DNA of 64,000 nucleotides, from assembly GCA_030141605.1 (NCBI GenBank), contig JAQGDQ010000038.1, positions 744,001-808,000 on the forward strand, given 5' to 3'. Each line of letters begins with the position of its first letter. Position 1 is the first letter of the stretch. Shown one piece after another: positions 27,130 through 37,700 of this stretch. This DNA comes from Tubiluchus corallicola. Lineage: Eukaryota; Priapulida; Priapulimorpha; Priapulimorphida; Tubiluchidae. The notes under the pieces are model-generated. The model was not told the origin of the DNA and searched no databases. It saw nothing but the letters and a program-made list of their open reading frames with translations. A program made the translations under genes and the position numbers.

Positions 27130-29330
27130 CTTTTACTTTTGCAGTTATTCGCTGTACATGCTCGTTCGTGTTAATCAGCACGTAGTCAGCACGCAAGAAT
27201 CTGGCTCGTTTCTGGGGAAGATCTTGGCAGCTTGCCAGCTTCAAGCCAAAAGAAATTTTGACAAATTTATGGTAATAGAATTTGTTTTGCATTACTAGTG
27301 TCATAAATTTAGTAGTAAAAGAGTTTCTAGACTCTTTCTAAAAGCACAGCTGTATAAAAACACAGAGAAAGTATCAAGCGATTTAACTGCTCATCCATTA
27401 TTAATAAGGCTTTTCACAGTTCGAGCGATTGATAATGATTGCAAAAAGGGCAAAGCTTAAGAGTATCAGACAAAACAAGTGTGCTTGCACTTGACAACGC
27501 CTCACAGCCCATGCTATTGTAACAATTTTAACAGCTAGCTATAATCTTACCTAGTTCGTTTTTTCTTGTTGCCAAGGAAGTTCCTGCTAGTAAATCACTC
27601 TACATGTATTGATGCACAGATTGATGCATAATTAAGTAAAGTCCACATAAAACAACAAGGAAATGGTGTTGCAACTGAAGCTACTGAACTGATGTGTCAG
27701 ACGGTTTTCCTTTACCATATTTCACATGCTGATTGTAGTTAAGACGCATAATGCTAACCTTTGACCTACAGTAGCTGTGCGTGCGCATAGCGAAACTGCG
27801 AGAAGTTTGTAGGTCTAAAATTATTTTTTATTTTTTTTAGAGTAGCCAACAGAGGGCAATTGAAGAAGCTAAAGCTGTAAAAAGTAAAAAATGTGGGATT
27901 CTCCCATTTGTGCACAATTTTGGGGTAATATGCCACTATGTGCAGTAGTTTTAAATACTGGTTAAAAATTAAGGATTTTTATCAGTGAATTAACTGTCAT
28001 TGCATTGGATTGTTTCTGGGCATAGGGACTGATTGATGGATGTTTATGGAAATATTTATGTTTTAGGAAATGTAATCGTGGATTATGTGACATTATATTT
28101 CATTTATTTGGGTAAACTTTCTAACATAAGGCTTCGTAGACAATTTATGATCTTTGAAATGAAAAATATTGTTAGAAACTGCAAACTAGCAGAATATAGA
28201 TGCTGTACAATTGTAACAAAATTTGGAGTATGCTGTTTGCCATACATTAATCAAGAGGTGTATAGATTTGTAAATTATTTGAGACATTCAACTGTTGTCA
28301 TTGTAATTGATGTCATTGCATATTGGCTTTGTTGCGAGTCAGAGAGGCACCACCGTGGTAGAGTTCAGTACAGCTATCTTATCTAATAGAGGCATTGTAT
28401 TTATAATATGTAAAGTCTTAATAATGAAGTTGTTAGTGTTTACATTATCACTATGATCATTCAAGATCACTTCGTTGGCAAGAATTGCTGTGAGAACAAA
28501 GCAGAAATGCAACAGTTTTTCTTTCATAGAATCCATTTCTTAAATCCAGATAACACTTGTGACACTAGTCTTCAAAAATCATTTTTGGTTTTTAGGATTT
28601 TGCTGAGCAAGCGGAGAATATTTTCCGTGCTTCGGAGAGATACTCAGATCTAGAAAAATGGTACAGTAGGTTAATTAAGACGATGTTTGATGCTATCGTG
28701 CGTATTGCTGGCGAACACCAGAAAACACCTGTTGAAGTCGTACAATTTGGTAATTTTTAACTTTGGTCAGATTTTAAAAGTTGGCAATTTTTTATTGTAA
28801 TTATATAAGCACTTACAAATGTAACTTTGTGGATGTCAGATACATTACTTTCTTGTCTTCAAAATGCATTCGGTGCACTGGCCATCAACTGTGTCCCTTA
28901 AATGTTTAGTGTATGCTCTTTTGCTGACATATTTAAAATTGTTGCATAATTGTATAGTAATCTTATTTTGTTTTTTTTTTCAGAAAATTTTCACCACTTG
29001 AATTGTAAGTATTTTTGTACTTTCGCATTACTTTATTTTTAAGTCATTGCCAGTGTTTACCACTTTGATAAATAAGAAGTGTCGTTTAATTGCTGCTAGT
29101 AAAGGATATTGTAAACTAAGTTACAATCGTGTTTCCTATTTTTTTTAATTTTGTAAGTTTTTTGCACTTGATATGCACTTTGCTAAACTTTCAATTATTG
29201 GTTAGCAACACTATCGAGGTTGAAGATACCATGTCTGGAGAGTGAAAAGAAGGAAACTAAACGATTGTGTAATGAACAAATTGCTGCTTACGTCACAACC
29301 TACCTAGGACGTCCTCTTGAAAAATTAAAT
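15885..29330 (+). CDS. EXOC1: Exocyst complex component 1 (Sec3), 18 exons, 3' end missing
   Basis: Subunit of the exocyst, which tethers secretory vesicles to the plasma membrane. Exons: 15885-16008, 17849-17979, 18332-18427, 19078-19144, 20443-20630, 21239-21364, 21781-21882, 23905-24037, 24205-24314, 25132-25302, 25574-25685, 26304-26530, 26822-26955, 27145-27271, 27841-27924, 28596-28749, 28984-29004 (21-nt microexon) and 29206-29330. Together they give 744 codons with no stop and every phase matching. The start [19 protein letters not shown] corresponds to the vertebrate N-terminus. A lysine-rich Sec3 PH-like phosphoinositide-binding domain covers ~25-140 ([13 protein letters not shown]), then a helical coiled-coil region ([16 protein letters not shown]) and the exocyst rod ([31 protein letters not shown]). 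Exon 18 ends at LGRPLEKLN with a strong GTAAGC donor. About 150 C-terminal codons expected from the family (~890 aa in humans) are not found before the next gene. Confidence 0.95.
22475..23014. mobile_element. hAT-type MITE with perfect 8-bp target duplication
   Basis: 540-bp non-autonomous element in EXOC1 intron 7. The left end begins CAGTAGCGGCTCGTG; the right end, reverse-complemented, begins CAGTGGTGGTGGGTCGTAG. The 8-bp sequence attttaag directly flanks both ends (22467-22474 and 23015-23022), as expected for hAT transposition. No transposase reading frame is present; the short internal ORF is incidental. Confidence 0.9.
27066..27126. repeat. (TA)n microsatellite next to a splice acceptor
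   Basis: About 30 consecutive TA dinucleotides, ending ~18 bp before the acceptor AG of EXOC1 exon 14 (exon start 27145). Only a short pyrimidine tract separates repeat from exon. Length polymorphism here could change the branch-point region. Confidence 0.95.
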
Positions 29331-29937
29331 GTAAGCATCACTGCATTGCTAGCTTGTAGTAATTTAGTTAGTATAAGTATGAGTATCTTGATTTGTTATG
29401 CCAGTTAAATATGAAATTTAATTTATTAGCAAGGTTAGTCCTCAAAAATGACACGCTGTACCAGAAGCAAATTTTTAGCCGCATTCAGATGCTTGTGCAT
29501 CCTCACTCGTGGCAGTATACCAGATGAAACTACCTAGAAGCACTTTTGCTGCAGCACCCAAATATAGACCTGGTGCTTAACTTTTAGCCAAATATTGTTA
29601 CCATTTCTTGTTGGTTTACCAGTTCATTTTATAAAACAACTTGAAGCAACCTAATCAGAACTGCCAGTTTTGAATGCGCTGTAGTGGCTTGTTAATCGTG
29701 AATGCTGCTTGTTCTTAATGTTTTGTAATCAATTGAATATTAACACAATAATGCACATTAACTAATTTAAGCTTATGTTATTTTTTGTATTGGTGACGTT
29801 TTAGTGTATTTTTGGTAATTTGGAAAATAATCTTATAAACGTCATGATATTATTTTAGCTTATTTAAAAAGACACTGTAAGTAACTGGTCACTGTAGTTT
29901 AACTATTATTCTTTTTAGTAAGTAGTTTTTTGTAAAA

Positions 29938-30090
29938 AACATTTATTTGGTTATACGAGAACAAAAGATATGTCCATTAATTTTAACTCAGGTCAAGGTC
30001 AGATTGCCTCTTAACATTTATTTGGTTATACGAGAACAAAAGATATGTCCATTCATTTTAACTCAGGTCAATGTCAGAATGCCTCATAAC
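29938..30090. repeat. Two-copy 75-bp tandem duplication
   Basis: The block beginning aacatttatttggttatacg at 29938 recurs at 30013 with only a few substitutions, including the distal part tttaactcaggtca. The near-identity implies a recent duplication. Confidence 0.92.
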
Positions 30091-30447
30091 ATTGTCACAT
30101 AAATTTTGTTCCATAATTGGGTGACATTCAGTGTTAATGTGGAGCAGTGTAAAGACTCTCCAAATTGCAATCTCAGCCCAACTTAGTCTGTTCTAGTAAT
30201 AAATCTAACGGGAGCAATTTTGTAGAGATTAATGGACAAGACCTAACAACACTCTAACTCACTGCTAACTTGACACACAAACCATGGGACTTTGGGACTG
30301 TTGGACCTCAAGGCTTGGGTAGCCCGAAATAGAAGGTTGTCCAGTCTCAACATAGCAACCATTGAGTACCACTGAGAAGGCAGTGTATCAGCCTTTTTAT
30401 AACTTTCAGATGTCTTCAGATAACCATTTTCGTTTTACCGCAGCTAT

Positions 30448-30457
30448 ACGTGCAGCT

Positions 30458-30488
<31 letters not shown>

Positions 30489-30520
30489 TTGCTGTCGCTG
30501 TCGTTGATGTTGTTGTCGTT
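30448..30520. repeat. Trinucleotide (GTT/GCT)n tract
   Basis: An imperfect run of GCT, GTT and GTC triplets. It produces Ala/Val-rich ORFs on the plus strand and Ala/Thr-rich ORFs on the minus strand; neither shows a recognisable domain. Confidence 0.8.
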
Positions 30521-30719
30521 ATGCTATCATTGCTATCAGTAGCATCATTGTTGATCATTGCGGGTATTGTTGTCATTATCACTGTTATTGCTATTGTGGC
30601 TAACATAAACGCCGTTGCAAACAAAATAAGATATTTCATTTCAGAGGTTTCATACTTTCCTGCCCTCGGCAATGTTAAACTCTTAACTTATTAAATTAAT
30701 AAGTCAATAGGTTTAATAC

Positions 30720-31857
30720 CTTACTGTCATAAATGTAGAGGCGACCATCGACAACAATGCAGTACTTCTCCCTCCAAGAACTAAAGTAGCCGAGAAGTAT
30801 TGCAGGACCTTTGTGAAATTTATGCAAACGTCCCTTTTTGTCCACATTCACAGACTCAAAGGTTGAGGCATCTGGCATTCTCTACAGAAAAGAACGACTA
30901 GTGATGTTACAAGCCAGTAATTAATTCACTTTTGGTACCAAACTTGAAAGACTGAAAGTGTGGTCTAACTAGCTAAATCACTCTATTGTGAGCTGTCTAG
31001 CATTGGAAATGCCGAATTTGTCTTGCCAGCTTAAAGAAATGAATTTTGAAAGCAGTGTGTTTTGTAAGCAGAATGTTCAAATCCAGGCAGCATTCCATTT
31101 TTTACATTTCCTGCCTTTCAAGTATGGTATCAAAATTTATTTGGCTGTTGGTTCGTGCCATGTATATACACTTATTAGTATAAAAAAACCTTTAAATGGT
31201 GCAAAAAATTGCTGGACAATAACATAGACTAAACCAAAGAAACGACTCTTGCTACTTAACAAACCAGCCTGTTCAACCAAAAAATTTTTCTGGAAATTAT
31301 AGAAAAGGACTTATGAAATAAGTGGCAAATTTCGTGTCAAAAATGCTAGAGAATTTATGAAATTGGTTTTGAAAAAAATTTTAGTCCTCAGAATATTAAA
31401 TTTAATATTTGTACATAATTAACGAATATTTAAAATAAGAAGACATTGTTTTCTTATTTTAACTCTGAATAACGTACAGAACAACTTTCGGATATATGCA
31501 TTTCCCAGTTGTGGTGCTTGGCGGTAGGGGTTGAGATGATCATATCTTGACTTTAAGAAGTTTTTTAGTTTACTAAGCGAACATGGTAAAGTAATATCCT
31601 CATCTGAAAACTTGCAATAATTAAATTCAGTTGATTTAATATCTGTTCGAGTCTTGATCAACGTCGAAGCCATTTTGAAAACGGTTCATTATTTGTTTCA
31701 AAAGAAAATTGGAAAGTTAAAAAAGAATAAACTGTAGATAAGACGAAAATCAACACCAAACCACGGTCAAACTCAAAAATTTGATAACTGTGCGAATTTC
31801 ACTTATTAATTTGATTACCTTTTTCTTGGTGGCTACCTTCCCAGTAGTACGTGCCAT
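30720..31857 (-). CDS. PH-domain protein, first two exons only
   Basis: Two joined minus-strand exons. Exon 1 (31857-31819) encodes MARTTGKVATKKK and ends at a GTAATC donor. Exon 2 starts at 30881 after a TTTCTGTAG acceptor and continues in phase 0 with RMPDASTFESVNVDKKG, then GRLHKFHKGPAILL and SSWREKYCIVVDGRLYIYDS. The pattern (G-x-L-x-K, aromatic W-R-x-K-Y-x-x-V, L-Y-I-Y) is the first half of a pleckstrin-homology domain, a membrane-phosphoinositide or protein-binding module. Exon 2 leaves at GTAAGG (exon end 30725) or at the next GT (end 30720). The rest of the PH domain and protein is absent downstream on this strand. The exon 2 ATG at 30878 is an alternative start. I do not recognise the family beyond the PH fold. 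Confidence 0.6.
31419..31673 (-). other. Unassigned 84-codon ORF in the intron of the PH-domain gene
   Basis: Opens at an ATG in good context (AAAATGG) with an in-frame TGA five codons upstream. The first ~70 residues look protein-like (mixed charge, no low complexity), for example CSLSKLKNFLKSRYDHLNPY. A possible donor (GTACGT) lies near the LFC codons, so it may be a first exon. Its phase does not join the PH-domain exon. I do not recognise the family; it may be chance. Confidence 0.3.
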
Positions 31858-32531
31858 GCCATCTCTCACAAGGCGTAACTCACTGGCTATCGTCAAGGTG
31901 ATACAACGTGATTAAAACTTATGTCACAAGGAATGTATGTCAACGCTTAGAAACAGCAGCTTAACAGCACATAGAATCAAACGCAAAACGGATTTCTAGC
32001 ATTGGAAGCTACACTGTTCTTAGATGCAGGCAACTTCGGGTCTAACAAATGAACAAAACTCAGACCTACTTTGAGCCATGTATATACAGACCTACTTTGA
32101 GCCAAGCAAACAAAACAATCAAGCCTATTTCAGGGCTGTCTAGCTCTACTTCGGGCCTTTCAAACTTCAGCCCACAACGTCAAACCGTTTGTTCAGCATA
32201 AGCTTTACAAAGAAAAATTAATCTATTCCATATACGATTTAAGCTAACACCATAAAAAGGCCTACTTACATATGGCGACAGCTCCATTGCCTTGTCTAAA
32301 CGGTGCCCTTCGCTAAAAAACAGATTTAAATGGCCATGCTTATAGATCTAAATTTGACACCTGGCAGCCAGGCATATACTGACAGGTACAATGTTATGGC
32401 ATCAAGGGAAGGCGCGCCCTTAGAAAGGAAACTGTAATACGTAAAACATCCTGTGAACATGCACCAGCAGACACAAACGCTTTTTACATTACTGTATGCA
32501 TGATTATATAAATGTGTAAATGTGTATATAT

Positions 32532-32562
<31 letters not shown>

Positions 32563-34781
32563 CGCGCGCGTGCGTGTGTGAACTGAAAAACTGGAAGAAA
32601 ATATGCACTGACTGTGTGCAACAGTTGTATATTATATACCTGCGAGATTAGAATTATAGAAATGATGATCTCAGCAAGATTTCGTCAATGTAAATCTGTG
32701 TAGGTGGGCTACATGCAGAAAATCACAGGTGATAAAAACGCATAAACGATAGCAACAGCAGATAAATTATGTTTTCTTTTTCTCTTAGAATAACTCTCTA
32801 AGTGTCTCAAACGCCCCCGACTCAACGCACTCCCAAACAAAACTGAGGAGCTCCTCATCTATAGTTTGCCAAAAGGTGAAAATTTTCTGTGGAATAACCG
32901 TTAGCCATAGCTATTCTCATTCTTCCTATTGTACAAAATGCTATTGAAGTACCCATTGTTTTGGGTATGAGTTTGAATATTGATGCAAGTTTGAAACAAT
33001 ATTGAAACAGAGTTTTACGCTGTTTTTCACCTAAAAAATGACATAAGATTAGCTGCCAAACTCCATACCATTACACTGTAAGAACACACCAACCAGTCAA
33101 GAATTTTTTAACAAGATGATGAAAATGCTTCAATGGACTGGTTTTAATTTTAATGCAGATTTGTTCTGGGGCATTATTTATAAATGCAAAATTAAGTTCT
33201 TTCTATTGGATGAAATATAGTTTTGCATTAAACTACACTTTGCTCCTAACATTAGGATGGTGGTGGCTTCTATGAACAAGAAAAAGAAATCATTATAAGC
33301 CCGTGCCCCCAATTTAGCTTGTGCTTAATTTAAACAGACTACATTCTGGAGCTTCTGGCACGACACTATTAAAATGTAATGTACAACAAATTAACATATA
33401 ATTTAATGAACATACAATATACAAATATTTACAATCATTACTTTTATTTTACAAAACATGATCACATTGTACAACTAATATAACAACTATTTCAATGTAG
33501 CTGACTAGATAACAATTCTGCCTATTTTACTGCTTGTTTTTTGCTTTTAGACTAAAACTACTCTTTGAAATTGTAAATATGTCTGCACTTAGTTTAACAT
33601 TCAAGTGTTCTAACTTATTACAAGTCAATGTTACTATGCATGACTGAGAACACTAGAGTCTAGACATTGCAAAGACAATGACTATTGCTAAGTATCAAAA
33701 CAACCTTGTGGAATGGAAGCAAAATGGGACACATATTGTAACTGCACAAAAAATATTTGCATCTAATTTGTACTGTAATGAATGGCAACGAGTAGACTTT
33801 TCTTAAAATCAATAAAAAATAATTGCTTTATAAAGATCTGGTGTTTACTTAGCTAAACAATACTTACTTTTAGCAAAACGATTAAAAAATAAACATCAGC
33901 CAAAACAGGCAAGTGTGAGCCTTTCTTCATAGATATTTCATTCTTAATTTATTCAATAATGTGCATGTAAAGGACCAGCACTAAATTTCCAAACCAATTT
34001 TGCATAAATTGTGCCTAATCTGATGAAGGTGACATTTAATGTAACATAACAATGATTGAGGTTGCTTTCTATTTCACATCCGGTGAACTTTTGTCCAATT
34101 AGTTGGGCTTGCAAAAATTCATGCTCATTTTATGTTTGCTAAAACAATTTCAAAGTTAGACTTATGAATTGAAAAACTTCACTATGATAAATTTGGCAAA
34201 ACAATAACAAATCACAATGAAAACTGACAACTTTATACACAAAACTTCATTTCAACCATTGAGGAATGTTTATCAGACGTTTAGCTTCACATGTAAGATG
34301 AAAAATATCACACCAAGCACAAGCGCTGCATACAACCACCACGAAAAATAAGAAACATTTCAGGAATTGTGACAACTAGTTTCATATTAACAGTTCACAT
34401 TCATCTTCATGCTAGTTCAACAACAATGAGCGAATGGCCAAACCTGTGGCCACAAGGCATATCATTCTTTTATCACTTTAAGTAGTCATTTGTTTCTGCT
34501 AATGCAATTTATGTCAGTTAGCACAGTGTGCAAAATTGCTGTAAACACTTTCAGCAGACACTCAATACACACCCCACCATTACAAAGGCTAGCAAATTGC
34601 CAAGTCAGACATAATCTTCTTGGGGACACTTTTTCAGCTTCAACACAACGAGCAATCAACCAGTGAGACTACTATTCAAATAACTCTGTATCCTTGGAAT
34701 CTCCTAATCATACTAATGAGCACAAGTATTTCGCTCTGTACTATATCCTATTATCCATGATTATCCAAAACATTGTTTCAT
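31858..34781. other. Gene-free interval between the PH-domain gene and C1orf43
   Basis: AT-rich DNA without a convincing exon. It should contain the promoter of the PH-domain gene near 31.9-32.4 kb and the 3' UTR of C1orf43 near 34 kb. At 32.04-32.16 kb there are short imperfect repeats of cctactttgagcc. A Z-DNA-type dinucleotide tract lies at 32.52-32.58 kb. A ~90-bp open stretch near 32.8 kb has possible splice sites but no recognisable product. Confidence 0.5.
32519..32580. repeat. (TG)n(CG)n alternating purine-pyrimidine tract
   Basis: About 20 TG/TA dinucleotides run directly into eight or nine CG dinucleotides, then TG again. Uninterrupted alternation of this length, with a pure CG core, is a classical left-handed Z-DNA-forming sequence. 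The CG block stands out in such an AT-rich neighbourhood. Confidence 0.93.
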
Positions 34782-37700
34782 CTATACAGGAGTGATACAC
34801 TTTAATTCCTCTTGTTCATCTTCATCCTCATTTTCTGTTAGTAAGAGAGGCCGATTTCCAGTGCTCTCGCTAGACGTTGAGGGAGTAGTTGATCGAGGTA
34901 GACCCATCACAGCATGGCGACCTAGTAACTCATAATTTGGAGTTCTCACGGAAGCTGTCGTCGCCCTGCCCGAAATCACACTTTTTTCAGAAGTGCCTGT
35001 GATGCTCTTCCTTTTTGGAGAAGACCATGCCTTCCAGCTTCCTTTAAAACCTCTGCTGCTACTGCTTTCTGGTCTGTCTACTTTTGGAGTGAATCTCAAG
35101 CTCTTTACACTATTAAAATAGAAAAAAAATTAAAGAAGATATTAATTTAACTGACAATGCATGGAAAAATATACGTAGTAATTTCTATGCTCACTTGAAG
35201 TTAACGTTAATTTTTAACTTTCAACAAAATAACATTGTACCAACTGCAGAACACTGTACAATAATAAGACACTTACGAAATGAGTAATTCTTTTAACAAA
35301 TCTGTATATTCTTTGTATTCTTTAATACCAAATTCCTGAAAATCAAACATAACATTAAACCTTATATAATGATGTTACAATATCTAAAAAGTACTTTAAA
35401 TAAACCAAGCTTGATTTCAATGCATGGCATTATTAGAATATAAGAAAAAACTTTAGCTAGCATGATCTATCTCTTCCGCTGCACATTTGGTTCATTTGGT
35501 AATAAAAAAATTAGCAAGAATTTCTTATTCAGCACAAAAGCTAATACACTAATAATTCATTTTAGAAAATGAAAATTACACTAATGAATATATATGGCTC
35601 ACTTTGCACAAGCTAAAAATGTACCTATGAATGTGATATTACACTTCTAAAGGATGTTTAGAAGAACTGGTTGTCGCATTTTAGAACAACAGTGAATACT
35701 ACATGAATTTTCAACTCCATACTTGAGCAGTCATATCTCAATGACTTCACGATTTTGAGTCCTGACTTTCAAGATTTTTTTACCCCATAGAGAATCGTGT
35801 TTGACTTGTCAAATTTACTGTTATCCAGGCACATAATGCTGTCACGGCCAGAAAACTTCAACCATCAGTGACACTGTACCTATGAGCGGTGAACATTTGA
35901 GGTCATAGAATTAATTAGGGGTAATAAATGATCTTTCACATTAAATGTAGAAAGCCTTGTCCTGGTCGACGGATTTGACTGCAAATGTTAAAACGCTAAT
36001 TAAGCAAATAGTGAAAAGCAAACATTTTCTTTACTTTTGCAATTTCTATTCAAAAATCGTAAAACCACAGAACATACTGCAGGATCGTGTCTAGCATCTT
36101 CATACAGCTGTGCTAATCTTGCTACTGAATGGGGATTTGCTTTGCGCAAAGCATCTTTCTGTAATCCCAGCAGAAACATGTGCATACTCTTGCCAGGCTT
36201 CCGGTGAATCCGATGATCATAATCTCGTAATTCTTTGTCTGGAAAATTAAGAACAAACACATCAACAGTGAATGCTTATTAAAGTAAATGCCAACTTGAA
36301 ATGATGGCACATCAAGGTAAATAAGAGCTCTTGAAGTGCAAAATACTTATTAGGCCCAATAAGTTAAAATGTTCCTTACTAAAACTAGTCAAGAAGCATG
36401 TGTGAACAAGTAAATTCTCTAAAATACATCATCAGTAATTTGCAGAATGAGTCCAAGATCACGTAATGTTGCCCAACCAATCTGAATAATTAGCATAAAA
36501 GCTACTGTCCAAATGGAATCTCAAGTGATTTGTCAGATGATCAAGTTAGACCAAAGACTAAAACTTGCAAATGGGATAGTGATTCTGTTAATACAGTAGC
36601 ATTTGATACGTACCTAATAATGAAAATGAATCGATGGCTTTCATCCGATAACAGAAACTGAAGTTTTCTGCAACAAAGACATAAAGAGATGCTACAAATA
36701 TGAAATGAAATGCTAAATGGAAAATAATTGCGGATTTCTGACATAGTCCTATCCCTCCCTGATGCAAACTCAGTGCAAAATCATTGCCAAACGTTTAACA
36801 ATTTCTCGACATAACTGCATAATGTAAGTTAAGATACAGTTTAAATTTGCTTAGATAAATCAACTACACTTCATATCAGCAAGGCCAACTAGCTAATGAG
36901 AATTACACAATAAACATATAAGTTAAGAAACAATAAACAATTAAGGAACTTGTATGAAATATTTTATTGACCGTGAAAAAACCAAGACTTCTGATCCAAT
37001 TCCAGTTGCAAGCAGTTAATCTCTAACAATAAAGTTAGTTTTAAATGTCAATATGAAAAAATTGCTGGAGATCAATAAAAAAAGAGAAAAATAATCTTGA
37101 CTTTTTCATTTCCAAATTTATCATGTCAGTAATGATTAATATTAGTCATATACCTAAAGCTGAAGGATCATCCATGTTGGCAGACACATTACTAAAAAGT
37201 TTTGGTTCGTATTTCACTTTTTGGGTACGATCCATTCTTCGATAAATTTCTTCAATTAAGTTCTAGAAATTAATTAGACATACAGTTATATATACTAATT
37301 TATTAACAGACTAAATCATGTTTCTGGTTTTGGATGTAAAGTTGGGGACACCTATACAAGTGCAGTCAGCTATGCCGATGACTTAACACTGTCTGCACCC
37401 AGTGTTTGCGCCCTTCAAAATACGCTAACTTTTTTTAATTTTTGCTTTAAAGTTTATGATTTGGGTGCTCAGAAATGCCAAGTTCTAGGGCATTAATTTG
37501 CTTCCTAGATCCTGCCAGAGGCAGAATGATTCCTAGTCTTTCTATGTTTCACACTCATTATTACATCAAATGGTTGGCAGGTTTGCAGCACTTAATAAAG
37601 TAGACTTGCATGCATCATAACATACCTTTGGTGCCTCAAAGCCTATCGGAACATGTGGACCTTTTCGAGATTTTAGTGCAAAGCGCATGATTTGCCTTTT

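Larger units (their letters stand above)
29331..30719. other. Junction between truncated EXOC1 and truncated PH-domain gene
   Basis: Just under 1.4 kb with no exon continuing either gene. It follows the donor of EXOC1 exon 18 (plus) and, on the minus strand, the donor of the PH-domain exon. It holds a 75-bp tandem duplication, a trinucleotide-rich tract, and a ~120-bp minus-strand open stretch near 30.24-30.36 kb that I do not recognise. Confidence 0.6.

Noticed and set aside
28033..28386. 117-codon plus-strand ORF in EXOC1 intron 15
   Set aside because: Lies wholly between well-placed exons, with AT-driven composition and no similarity I can see.
30362..30694. Ala/Val-rich ORF (plus) and Thr/Ala-rich ORF (minus)
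   Set aside because: Both are translations of the trinucleotide repeat; no start context or domain.
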